Below, one piece after another: positions 16,988 to 25,316 of a stretch of 64,000 bases of DNA (its first letter is position 1; each line of letters begins with the position of its first letter). The notes beneath the pieces are model-generated. The model was not told the DNA's origin, ran no database searches, and worked only from the letters and a program-made list of their open reading frames with translations. The DNA comes from UBA1672 sp963977495 (GTDB taxonomy: Bacteria; Pseudomonadota; Alphaproteobacteria; Micavibrionales; Micavibrionaceae), in the NCBI GenBank assembly GCA_963977495.1, contig CAXBOT010000001.1, positions 682,001 to 746,000 on the forward strand, written 5' to 3'. The position numbers and the translations under genes were made by a program.

Positions 16988-18130
16988 ATGGATATGCTTA
17001 GTGAATTTTTTGCAGATCCCTGGAGCTTCTGGTTACTCAGAACGGTTGTCTACACCCTGATTGTTGTCGTTGGATTGCTCTTAGCTGTGGCCTACATGAC
17101 CTATGCAGAGCGTAAAGTTATGGGCGCGATGCAGCGCAGACAAGGACCAATGACTGTTGGGCCTTTCGGGTTATTACAGCCCATTGCGGACGGGATAAAG
17201 CTATTCTCTAAAGAAACCATCATCCCCTCACAAGCGCACCGCGTCGTCTTTTTACTGGCGCCAATGTTGCTTTTCACTTTGTCATTGATTGCATGGGTTG
17301 TGATCCCGTTTGATAAAGGTTGGGTTCTCGCCAATCTGAATGTTGGTATTCTTTATTTATTCGCCATTTCCTCGATGGGGGTTTACGGCGTGATTATGGC
17401 GGGTTGGGCCTCTAACTCTCGTTATGCTTTTCTGGGTGGGCTACGCTCTGCCTCTCAAATGGTGTCATACGAAGTATCTATGGGCTTAATTATTGTCTGT
17501 GTTTTACTGACCTCCGGTTCACTGAATTTACAAGATATCGTCCTTGCACCGCGCCCTGTATGGGTTCAAATCATGCTGTTCCCGATGCTTGTTGTCTTCC
17601 TCATTTCTATTTTGGCTGAAACAAACCGCGCACCATTTGACTTGCCGGAAGGCGAATCCGAGATCACAGGCGGCTTCATGGTTGAATACTCCGCCATGAC
17701 TTATGCGCTGTTTTTCCTTGGTGAATACGCCAATATGATCTTGATGAGTGCCATGACATCCATTCTGTTCTTAGGCGGCTGGTTGCCACCATTTGGCATT
17801 ACCGCATTGGCTTTCGTACCGGGAATCATTTGGTTTGCACTCAAAACATCCCTGATTTTATTCTTCTTCATATGGGCGCGCGCCACGTTGCCGCGCTTTC
17901 GCTATGACCAGTTGATGCGTTTGGGCTGGAAAGTCTTTCTACCATTTACGCTTATTTGGGTTGTTTTCATGGCAGGAACCCTTATGACCTTTAACGCTCT
18001 GCCGGGACAAAACACAGTTGATAATCCTATTGCCGATGTGGTGCACACAATTAAACACACCGCGCAAGAGGTCGGAGAAGAAGTCAAAGAAATAATCAAA
18101 AAAGAAGAACAAAAAGAGGAACAGCAATAA
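16988..18130 (+). CDS. nuoH: NADH-quinone oxidoreductase subunit H
   Basis: NuoH (380 aa) is the membrane subunit that joins the quinone site to the proton channel. About eight helices are present with the signatures AERKVMGAMQRRQGP, QPIADGIKLFSKE and ETNRAPFDLPEGESEI. The last 35 residues are an unusual charged tail (EEVKEIIKKEEQKEEQQ) beyond the conserved end near GTLMTFNALPG, which makes the protein longer than the usual 345 or so. The stop overlaps the nuoI start by 1 bp. Confidence 0.96.
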   Translation: MDMLSEFFADPWSFWLLRTVVYTLIVVVGLLLAVAYMTYAERKVMGAMQRRQGPMTVGPFGLLQPIADGIKLFSKETIIPSQAHRVVFLLAPMLLFTLSLIAWVVIPFDKGWVLANLNVGILYLFAISSMGVYGVIMAGWASNSRYAFLGGLRSASQMVSYEVSMGLIIVCVLLTSGSLNLQDIVLAPRPVWVQIMLFPMLVVFLISILAETNRAPFDLPEGESEITGGFMVEYSAMTYALFFLGEYANMILMSAMTSILFLGGWLPPFGITALAFVPGIIWFALKTSLILFFFIWARATLPRFRYDQLMRLGWKVFLPFTLIWVVFMAGTLMTFNALPGQNTVDNPIADVVHTIKHTAQEVGEEVKEIIKKEEQKEEQQ

Positions 18131-18612
18131 TGGACGGATTAGCACGGTCATTTTTCCTGACCGAAATTATAAAAGGGTTTCTTCTAACGCTGAAATATAT
18201 GTTTTTTGTGCCGCGTGTAACGATTAACTATCCCTATGAAAAGGGCGCGATATCGCCGCGATTTCGTGGGGAGCATGCCTTGCGACGCTATCCTAATGGC
18301 GAAGAACGCTGCATTGCCTGTAAACTTTGCGAAGCCATATGCCCCGCACTGGCCATCACGATAGAGGCCGAACCACGCGATGACGGATCGCGCCGCACGA
18401 CAAAATACGATATCGACATGACCAAGTGCATTTATTGCGGTTTATGTCAGGAGGCTTGCCCCGTTGATGCCATTGTCGAAGGGCCGAATTTCGAATTTTC
18501 AACTGAAACACGCGAAGAGCTTTACTACAATAAAGAAAAGCTTCTTGAAAACGGCGATATATGGGAAGCACAGCTTGCTGCCAATATCGTTGCCGATGCA
18601 CCATACCGTTAG
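18130..18612 (+). CDS. nuoI: NADH-quinone oxidoreductase subunit I
   Basis: NuoI (160 aa) carries clusters N6a and N6b in the peripheral arm. Two ferredoxin motifs are intact: C61, C64, C67, C71 (CIACKLCEAICP) and C100, C103, C106, C110 (CIYCGLCQEACP). The N-terminal helix TEIIKGFLLTLKYMF lies along the membrane. Length is typical. It ends the recognised part of the second nuo block, followed 6 bp later by an unknown gene. Confidence 0.97.
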   Translation: MDGLARSFFLTEIIKGFLLTLKYMFFVPRVTINYPYEKGAISPRFRGEHALRRYPNGEERCIACKLCEAICPALAITIEAEPRDDGSRRTTKYDIDMTKCIYCGLCQEACPVDAIVEGPNFEFSTETREELYYNKEKLLENGDIWEAQLAANIVADAPYR

Positions 18613-18618
18613 GAAGCC

Positions 18619-19236
18619 ATGCGCTTACTGCTACTCCTTTGTATTCTGGTCGGGGTTATTTACTGGCAAAATGGTGGTTCACTGAACCTTTCCGGTGATC
18701 CGCTCACCAGTATGAGCGCACAGAGATTTGCGCCCGATGCACCGAAACAAACGCCTGTTAAATTCAGAAAAGTTAAAGACGTAAACGGGTATAAGCTGAC
18801 CCTCCATAATCAATTTGATGTCACTGCGCTGGTTTTATCCAAAGCCAATTACAGCCTTGATCGAGAAAGCAACATTGCACCAACGGATTTAACATTAGGG
18901 TGGGGTCCAATGTCGAACCCTGCGCCCTTAAAATTGATCCATATTTCACAAGGCCATCGTTTTTACTATTTCAGATATGAAAACACACCGCCCATTGCCC
19001 ATCGCGCCATAGAGTTAAACAGTGCCAATATGCACATTATTCCCGCCAATGATGCCGTTAAGAAGGCACTAAAGCGCGTAAAGAGGGGAAGCGTTGTTCA
19101 CTTAACCGGCTATCTCGTTGATGCAAGCAGTTCAGACGGGTGGCATTGGAACAGCTCTCGCACACGCGCAGATACAGGCGATGGTGCGTGCGAGCTTTTC
19201 TATGTTGAAAATTTAATGATTATGCCTAAAAATTAA
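18619..19236 (+). CDS. Membrane-anchored or exported protein of unknown function
   Basis: A 205-residue protein starting with one hydrophobic helix (MRLLLLLCILVGVIYW), probably an N-terminal anchor with the rest in the periplasm. The body contains LTLGWGPMSNPAPL, ANMHIIPANDAVKKAL, GSVVHLTGYLVDA and, near the end, NSSRTRADTGDGACELFYVE. This pattern recalls a conserved uncharacterised bacterial family, but I know no function for it. It follows nuoI by 6 bp and is probably on the nuoGHI transcript. Confidence 0.6.
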   Translation: MRLLLLLCILVGVIYWQNGGSLNLSGDPLTSMSAQRFAPDAPKQTPVKFRKVKDVNGYKLTLHNQFDVTALVLSKANYSLDRESNIAPTDLTLGWGPMSNPAPLKLIHISQGHRFYYFRYENTPPIAHRAIELNSANMHIIPANDAVKKALKRVKRGSVVHLTGYLVDASSSDGWHWNSSRTRADTGDGACELFYVENLMIMPKN

Positions 19237-19239
19237 GCC

Positions 19240-19692
19240 CTAAAGCGACAAATCATCAGCAGCATACATCGTAAGACTGTGATCATCTGCACCCATATCC
19301 ATATCATCGTGATATTTGGGATTGTCCCCCAGATACTGCCGCGCTTTGACTAGCTCTTCTTCAGGGATTTGAAAACTAATCATTGTTTGAATGGGGTTAC
19401 GCTCCAGCATCGTCAATTGCTCTGAGGTGAAAACCCGATTGGGCTTACCTTCTTTTACAAATGCAACATCCAGCAGGAATGAATCAGGTGCATCATCTTC
19501 CAAGGTAATGCCGCTGTCTTTTTCTGAAAAAGTATATCCGTAATCTCGTGCAAAAAATTCACCATCCGGCATTGATCGTACTCCATAGTCATTCTCTAAA
19601 GATTGAAGAATAGATGAGAAGAGAAGAGCCGTCAAATTTGATTTTACATACAAAAAAAGCCAATCCATCCCCATATAACAAAGCGCCGTCAC
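19240..19692 (-). CDS. Hypothetical protein
   Basis: A 150-residue frame that I do not recognise. It would begin at a GTG (19692). The first 40 residues are partly hydrophobic and the rest is acidic, ending in a run rich in Asp and Met (DDMDMGADDHSLTMYAADD). An internal methionine at residue 41 (MPDGEFFARDYG) is an alternative start. It stops 3 bp from the convergent gene before it and is divergent from the next unknown gene. No domain or motif is identifiable. Confidence 0.45.
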   Translation of the reverse strand: MTALCYMGMDWLFLYVKSNLTALLFSSILQSLENDYGVRSMPDGEFFARDYGYTFSEKDSGITLEDDAPDSFLLDVAFVKEGKPNRVFTSEQLTMLERNPIQTMISFQIPEEELVKARQYLGDNPKYHDDMDMGADDHSLTMYAADDLSL

Positions 19693-19698
19693 TTTTTT

Positions 19699-19728
19699 TT
19701 GTCATATTATCTATATATGTTCTACAAT
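19699..19728 (+). promoter_or_regulatory. Predicted promoter of the unknown gene at 19754
   Basis: TTGTCA at 19699-19704 and TACAAT at 19723-19728 are separated by 18 bp. Transcription would begin near 19735, about 19 bp before the ATG. Confidence 0.5.
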
Positions 19729-19753
19729 ACGTCTATATGCAGCTTGCGAGGCT

Positions 19754-20506
19754 ATGATGAAGGACGCGAACTTATATACACAATGGGTAAAATCCGTCAT
19801 TCCATCAATGGAAGAGGTTATGCGTGTAAAAAGCGGTGAGCAGCCCTATGGACAACCTTCGGAGCGTGTTGGTTTTATAAAAGATACTGACAATTTCGAA
19901 AAACTCCTGCGCGGAAACGATATACCATCACCCGCATCCGATACGATTATCAAAACAGCAGGGGCCTTAGATGCAAAACTGCCCAAAGGGTATGAACACC
20001 TTCAAGAGGCCATTGACTTGATTGTAAACGATCAAATAGAAACCAACCCATTATTTAAACATGCACGAATGGCTTTTACATTCCGCCAGACTATACTTCC
20101 GAGTAGACCACAAAGAACGGTACATATTGATCCTCCAAGAACACCGAACGCCGCTGCGGATGATAATGTTTACTTTCTATCAAACAAACAGGGCACATTC
20201 ACACAAGCTGTATGCGTTAAAAACCCTTCTGACACACTCAACAGAATGAAAGCTGACCTTATGGCAGAACAGGGTCTGTTACAGCAGGCTGAGCCGTTTG
20301 AGCTTAGAAAAGGCACCCAAGATACCTATCATGTTCAAGGCGCCGACACCTACGAATCGGGGCGCACATTCATGCGTATGATTATCACGCACCCTGATGT
20401 AAGTTACTTTGAAAACCTCCCCGACGATGATAAAGCAGAACTGCCCGCCGACTTCCGTCAAAAACACGGTATTGTTGTGCCGGAGGAAACACTCACAATT
20501 GCCTAA
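19754..20506 (+). CDS. Hypothetical soluble protein
   Basis: A 250-residue protein without signal peptide or membrane helix. No family is recognised. Segments that look structured include LPKGYEHLQEAIDLIVND, TVHIDPPRTPNAAADDNVYF and FMRMIITHPDVSYFENLP. It has its own promoter-like sequence and is followed by a weak terminator-like hairpin, so it seems to be a single-gene unit placed between nuoI and nuoJ. A second possible start (the Met after the first) changes nothing of note. Confidence 0.55.
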   Translation: MMKDANLYTQWVKSVIPSMEEVMRVKSGEQPYGQPSERVGFIKDTDNFEKLLRGNDIPSPASDTIIKTAGALDAKLPKGYEHLQEAIDLIVNDQIETNPLFKHARMAFTFRQTILPSRPQRTVHIDPPRTPNAAADDNVYFLSNKQGTFTQAVCVKNPSDTLNRMKADLMAEQGLLQQAEPFELRKGTQDTYHVQGADTYESGRTFMRMIITHPDVSYFENLPDDDKAELPADFRQKHGIVVPEETLTIA

Positions 20507-20541
20507 TTACCACAAATCCACATAAAAGATGTCCGCACGTA

Positions 20542-20570
20542 AAAAAATCTTGAAATAATAAGGGTTTTTT
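20542..20570 (+). terminator. Weak terminator-like hairpin before nuoJ
   Basis: AAAAAATCTT (20542-20551) can pair with AGGGTTTTTT (20561-20570), a 10 bp AT-rich stem with two G-U pairs that ends in six T. It would end the preceding unknown gene. Weak thermodynamically. Confidence 0.4.
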
Positions 20571-20581
20571 CATTTCACACC

Positions 20582-20610
20582 TTGCGGTATGTATCAGAAA
20601 ATATTAGAAA
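20582..20610 (+). promoter_or_regulatory. Predicted promoter of the nuoJKLMN block
   Basis: TTGCGG at 20582-20587 and TAGAAA at 20605-20610 are 17 bp apart; a start near 20617 leaves a 22 nt leader before nuoJ. It fits the idea that the third nuo block is transcribed separately. Confidence 0.5.
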
Positions 20611-20638
20611 AGATACAAATAAACGATAGAGATATTCA

Positions 20639-21253
20639 ATGATCGTTCAGGCATTCGCCTTTTATCTATTTGCGGGAATTCTGGTTATCAGTGCTTTAAT
20701 GGTGATTACAGCGCGTAACCCTGTGCATTCTGTACTCTTTTTGATTCAGACATTTTTCACATCTGCCGGACTTTTTGTTCTTTTAGGCGCGGAGTTTATT
20801 GCCATGATTATGGTGATTGTCTATGTCGGCGCGGTGGCCGTTTTATTCTTATTTGTTGTGATGATGCTTGATATCAACTTTTCCGATCTCAGGAAAGGTG
20901 CGATGCACTACGTACCCATTGGTATTATTATCGGTGGTGTTTTGTTGTTCGAACTTGTGATGATTTACACCTATTGGCAATTCACGCCGGATGTTCAAAG
21001 CAACGTCGCGCTTGCGACAGAACAGTTTCAAGATATCTCCAATGCACATGCCATTGGTATGGTGCTTTATACGGATTATGTTTTTCCCTTCCAAATGGCG
21101 GGACTTATCCTTTTCGTTGCCATGATCGGCGCTATTGTTCTGACGCACCGCACGCGCCCGAATATCCATAAACAAAAGATCTCCGAACAACAGTCGCGCA
21201 AATCGACTGACGTTCTGGAAATCAAAAAAGTGACATCGGGTACGGGGATTTAA
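20639..21253 (+). CDS. nuoJ: NADH-quinone oxidoreductase subunit J
   Basis: NuoJ (204 aa), the ND6 homologue, has five predicted membrane helices; helix 3 carries the conserved GAEFIAMIMVIVYVGAVAVL segment with the glutamate and pi-bulge region that couples quinone reduction to proton pumping. A hydrophilic C-terminal tail of about 30 residues follows HRTRP. It opens the third nuo block; nuoK starts 2 bp after its stop. Confidence 0.96.
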   Translation: MIVQAFAFYLFAGILVISALMVITARNPVHSVLFLIQTFFTSAGLFVLLGAEFIAMIMVIVYVGAVAVLFLFVVMMLDINFSDLRKGAMHYVPIGIIIGGVLLFELVMIYTYWQFTPDVQSNVALATEQFQDISNAHAIGMVLYTDYVFPFQMAGLILFVAMIGAIVLTHRTRPNIHKQKISEQQSRKSTDVLEIKKVTSGTGI

Positions 21254-21255
21254 AC

Positions 21256-21576
21256 ATGGAACAAGCAAGCATGATTGGAATGGAGCATTTTCTTATATTG
21301 GCTGCTGTGCTGTTTACGATTGGCGTATTCGGCATTTTCCTCAACAGAAAAAATGTGATTGTTATTTTAATGTCCATCGAATTGATGTTGCTTGCTGTGA
21401 ATATCAATTTTGTTACATTCTCTGCCTACCTTAATGACCTTGTCGGTCAAGTGTTCGTCATGTTCATATTAACTGTGGCCGCTGCAGAAGCCGCCATCGG
21501 CTTAGCTGTGCTGGTGGTTTTCTTCCGCAATAAAGGCTCCATCGCGGTTGATGATATTTCGGAAATGAAGGGGTAA
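21256..21576 (+). CDS. nuoK: NADH-quinone oxidoreductase subunit K
   Basis: NuoK (106 aa as drawn), the ND4L homologue, with three helices. The two conserved membrane glutamates are present in MSIELMLLAVN (helix 2) and AAAEAAIGLAVLV (helix 3 region). The usual length is 101-102, so translation could instead begin at the Met six residues in (MIGMEHF). nuoL starts 6 bp downstream. Confidence 0.96.
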   Translation: MEQASMIGMEHFLILAAVLFTIGVFGIFLNRKNVIVILMSIELMLLAVNINFVTFSAYLNDLVGQVFVMFILTVAAAEAAIGLAVLVVFFRNKGSIAVDDISEMKG

Positions 21577-21582
21577 ACAATT

Positions 21583-23757
21583 ATGGAATTGCTTGCTGTC
21601 TTCGCGCCTTTCTTCGCATTTTTAATCGCAGGGTTATTCGGAAAACAAATTGGTGACAAGGGCGCGCAGTTTATCACTTGCGCCGCCGTGATTTTAGCTG
21701 CCTTTGCGTCAATATCGCTGTTCTTCAGCGTCATCCTTACTGAAAACATGGTGAACGGCGAAATCACAACCATTTTAACCACATGGATTTCTTCCGGTGA
21801 CTTCAAGGTACAATGGGCGCTGCGTGTTGATCAGCTTTCCGTTGTTATGATGTGTGTTGTGAATATCGTATCGGCCTGTGTGCATGTATATTCCGTTGGC
21901 TATATGAGCCACGACCCGCATAAATCACGCTTTATGGCTTATCTAAGCTTATTTACATTCGCCATGTTGATGTTGGTGACCGCAGATAACTTGCTCCAGC
22001 TTTTCTTTGGTTGGGAAGGGGTTGGCGTTGCTTCTTATCTTTTGATCGGTTTCTGGAACCACAAACATTCCGCAAATGCAGCCGCACAAAAGGCCTTTGT
22101 TGTAAACCGTATTGGTGACTTTGGCCTTGCCTTGGGGATCATGGCAACGTTCGTTGTATTCGGTACAATTAATTTCACCGAGATCTTTGCAAGCCCTGAA
22201 CAATACGCGCAAGCTACGATGCATTTCCTAGGATATGATTTCCACGCCTTAACCGTCATTTGCTTATTACTCTTTATGGGTGCAGTTGGTAAATCGGCGC
22301 AGTTGGGTCTGCACACGTGGCTTCCCGATGCGATGGAAGGGCCAACGCCTGTATCGGCGCTTATCCACGCCGCAACGATGGTTACCGCGGGGGTTTTCTT
22401 GGTGGCACGCTTTTCACCCTTATTTGAATATGCCCCGACAGCCTCCATGACCGTCACAATTTTCGGCGCAACGACCGCTTTCGTTGCTGCCACAATCGGT
22501 ATGACGCAGTTTGATATCAAACGCGTGATTGCCTATTCAACGATGAGCCAGCTAGGTTATATGTTCTTTGCGCTTGGCGTGTCTGCCTATTCTGCTGCGA
22601 TTTTCCACCTTATGACGCACGCGTTCTTTAAGGCGCTTTTATTCCTAGGCGCAGGGTCTGTTATTCATGCCATGTCTAATGAACAAGATATGCGCAATAT
22701 GGGCGGTATCTGGAAAAAGATACCTTTTACCTATGTCATGATGTGGATTGGTTCTTTGGCACTTGCGGGCGTATGGCCATTTGCCGGATACTTCTCCAAA
22801 GACATTGTGTTAGAAGCCGCATGGGCGGATCATACATGGTTCGGTCATTATGCTTACTGGATGGGTATTGCCGCCGCGTTTATGACGGCATTCTATAGCT
22901 GGCGCTTGATTATCATGACATTCCACGGCGCGCCGCGTGCCAGTGAAAAAGTCATGAGCCATGTTCATGAATCACCCTCAATCATGCTTACGCCGTTATT
23001 GGTTTTAGCGACAGGTGCCATTATGGCTGGTGGATTATTCTATGGCGGGTTTGTGGGGTCATCTTACAGTCATCATAAGCCGGAACATGCAAGCGCCGCA
23101 TCGCACGCTGAAATCGCGCCCGCCGCCGGTGATGAAGATCACGCGACGCACGAAGATTCTACCGATGAACAAAACGTGGAACATAAACCGTCACAAAGTG
23201 CAGGCATGATCAATCTTTGGTCACGTGATTATTTCTGGCATAACGCCTTATTCGTATTACCGGAAAACGACACAGTCGAAGCCGCGCACTCTGTACCGTT
23301 CTGGGTTAAAAAGCTGCCGCTTGTTGTCGGACTACTCGGAATTTTAGCGGCTTATCTGATTTACATGGTGAAACCTGGCACGTCGTCAGTTATCGCGCGC
23401 CTGACAAAGCCCCTATATACTTTGTTCTTCAATAAATGGTTCTTTGACCAGATTTATCATGCCTTATTCGTAAAGCCAGCACTGTGCATCGGACGCTTAT
23501 TTTCAGCCAGTGACAAAAATATTATCGATAGAGCAGGGGCTGACGGCTTCGCAGGATTTTCAGGACGTTTTGCAAAAACACTTTCAAAATTCCAGACTGG
23601 TTTTGTCTACCAATATGCGCTTGTTATGATTATTTCATTGATTTGCATTGTCTCTTGGTTCGTATTCAAAGCCGACCCATCATTTTACATGCCCGCAGAT
23701 ATGTATCACGCATTACCATCTAGCCCCGATGCCGTAATGGAAGGAGGTGCACCATGA
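21583..23757 (+). CDS. nuoL: NADH-quinone oxidoreductase subunit L
   Basis: NuoL (724 aa) is the distal antiporter-like proton pump of complex I with the long lateral helix. Conserved parts include LFFGWEGVGVASYLLIGFW with the key glutamate, GAVGKSAQLGLHTWLPDAMEGPTPVSALIHAATMV with the pump lysine, and THAFFKALLFLGAGSVIHA. Around residues 490-540 there is a long polar insert rich in His, Asp and Glu, which makes the protein longer than the usual 620-690. The stop overlaps nuoM by 4 bp (ATGA), with AAGGAGGT just before the nuoM start. Confidence 0.96.
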   Translation: MELLAVFAPFFAFLIAGLFGKQIGDKGAQFITCAAVILAAFASISLFFSVILTENMVNGEITTILTTWISSGDFKVQWALRVDQLSVVMMCVVNIVSACVHVYSVGYMSHDPHKSRFMAYLSLFTFAMLMLVTADNLLQLFFGWEGVGVASYLLIGFWNHKHSANAAAQKAFVVNRIGDFGLALGIMATFVVFGTINFTEIFASPEQYAQATMHFLGYDFHALTVICLLLFMGAVGKSAQLGLHTWLPDAMEGPTPVSALIHAATMVTAGVFLVARFSPLFEYAPTASMTVTIFGATTAFVAATIGMTQFDIKRVIAYSTMSQLGYMFFALGVSAYSAAIFHLMTHAFFKALLFLGAGSVIHAMSNEQDMRNMGGIWKKIPFTYVMMWIGSLALAGVWPFAGYFSKDIVLEAAWADHTWFGHYAYWMGIAAAFMTAFYSWRLIIMTFHGAPRASEKVMSHVHESPSIMLTPLLVLATGAIMAGGLFYGGFVGSSYSHHKPEHASAASHAEIAPAAGDEDHATHEDSTDEQNVEHKPSQSAGMINLWSRDYFWHNALFVLPENDTVEAAHSVPFWVKKLPLVVGLLGILAAYLIYMVKPGTSSVIARLTKPLYTLFFNKWFFDQIYHALFVKPALCIGRLFSASDKNIIDRAGADGFAGFSGRFAKTLSKFQTGFVYQYALVMIISLICIVSWFVFKADPSFYMPADMYHALPSSPDAVMEGGAP

Positions 23758-25316
23758 ATTTTCCGCCCGTATTATCCATTATGATTTTCCTACCGCTGAT
23801 CTGCGCCGTTATGGTGGCAATGATCCGTGGGGACAAAGGCGACGAAGCCGTTGTTGAGAAAAATATAAAACACCTGTCCTTGTTCAGCTCGTTATTTGTG
23901 CTCGGGTTCGGTTTGTTTATGTATCATAACTACAATCCGGCTTTATCTGATTTTCAGTTCGTCGAAAATTACGCATGGCTTGGCAATGCAGGTATTAATT
24001 ACCATCTTGGTATTGACGGTTTATCCCTTTACTTCGTGCTGCTCTCTGTTTTCCTAACACCTATTTGTATTTTGGCCAGTTGGAATTCCGTTAAAACGCG
24101 GGTCAAAGAATATATGGTCGCCTTTCTGGTTTTAGAAAGCTTTATGATTGGTACATTCGTTGCCCTAGACTCCATATTATTCTATGTCTTCTTCGAAGGT
24201 GTCTTAATACCGATGTTCTTGATTATCGGTGTTTGGGGCGGACCACGGCGCGTTTATGCCTCTTATAAGTTCTTTTTATACACGCTGCTTGGCTCTGTAC
24301 TGTTGTTGTTGGCGTTGCTCACACTATTTTCACAGGTTGGCACAACAGACATTCCAACCTTGATCGCGAACCCCGTTGATATTGGCTTGCAAAAATGGTT
24401 ATGGCTCGCATTCTTTGCCAGCTTTGCGGTGAAGATGCCTATGTGGCCTGTACATACATGGTTGCCTGACGCGCACGTCGAAGCGCCAACCGCCGGTTCT
24501 GTTATTCTGGCCGGGGTCTTGCTTAAGATGGGTGGCTACGGATTTTTGCGCTTCTCACTACCGATGCTTCCCGATGCCAGCCTTTACTACGCGCCGCTTG
24601 TTTTGACGCTAAGTGTGATTGCGATCATATACACCTCCTTGATCGCACTGGTGCAAGAGGACATGAAAAAGCTCATTGCCTATTCATCTGTGGCGCATAT
24701 GGGTTTTGTCACACTCGGAATTTTCAGCTTCACCCAACAAGGGATAGAAGGCGCCGTATTCCAAATGATCAGCCATGGCATTATCTCCGCAGCGCTTTTC
24801 TTATGTGTTGGCGTGGTTTATGACCGTCTCCATACACGTGAAATTGGCCGCTATGGCGGTATTGTGAAAAACATGCCTGCCTATGCAACGGTGTTCATGA
24901 TCTTTGTATTAGGGTCAGTTGGCTTACCCGGAACGAGCGGGTTTGTCGGTGAATTTTTGAGTTTGCTTGGCACATTCAAGGCCAATACTATTGCGGCCTT
25001 CTTTGCGACAAGTGGTGTTATTCTGGGCGCAGCCTATATGTTGCTGCTCTATCGCCGCGTTGTTTTCGGCCCGCAAGATAATAAAGATGCCGCAGCCATG
25101 CCGGACCTTAACCAGATTGAGAAAGCTATTCTGCTCCCGTTGGTCATACTCGTATTCTATCTTGGTGTTTTTCCAAATGTGGTGCTCGATAAAATTGCCC
25201 CCGCAGTCAATAATCTGGTGATCATATATCAAGATCGTGATATATCCGGCGACATCCTTGAAAACTCAAGTGATCTCATTGAAATAAAAACTGAAACCGA
25301 GGGGGGCATAGAATGA
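23754..25316 (+). CDS. nuoM: NADH-quinone oxidoreductase subunit M
   Basis: NuoM (520 aa) is the middle antiporter-like pump. About fourteen helices; typical motifs are LGIDGLSLYFVLL, FVFFEGVLIPMFLIIGVWGG (key glutamate), KMPMWPVHTWLPDAHVEAPT (lysine and substrate-path residues) and SHGIISAALFLCVGV. It has a near-perfect ribosome binding site, AAGGAGGT at 23741-23748. It overlaps both neighbours by 4 bp. Confidence 0.96.
   Translation: MNFPPVLSIMIFLPLICAVMVAMIRGDKGDEAVVEKNIKHLSLFSSLFVLGFGLFMYHNYNPALSDFQFVENYAWLGNAGINYHLGIDGLSLYFVLLSVFLTPICILASWNSVKTRVKEYMVAFLVLESFMIGTFVALDSILFYVFFEGVLIPMFLIIGVWGGPRRVYASYKFFLYTLLGSVLLLLALLTLFSQVGTTDIPTLIANPVDIGLQKWLWLAFFASFAVKMPMWPVHTWLPDAHVEAPTAGSVILAGVLLKMGGYGFLRFSLPMLPDASLYYAPLVLTLSVIAIIYTSLIALVQEDMKKLIAYSSVAHMGFVTLGIFSFTQQGIEGAVFQMISHGIISAALFLCVGVVYDRLHTREIGRYGGIVKNMPAYATVFMIFVLGSVGLPGTSGFVGEFLSLLGTFKANTIAAFFATSGVILGAAYMLLLYRRVVFGPQDNKDAAAMPDLNQIEKAILLPLVILVFYLGVFPNVVLDKIAPAVNNLVIIYQDRDISGDILENSSDLIEIKTETEGGIE

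Noticed and set aside
22035..22520. Long open frame antisense to nuoL, and similar ones antisense to rnj (28926-29405), dnaE (34823-35263) and lolC (33015-33446)
   Set aside because: They lie fully within well-identified genes on the other strand, have biased compositions typical of reversed codons, and show no recognisable domain.
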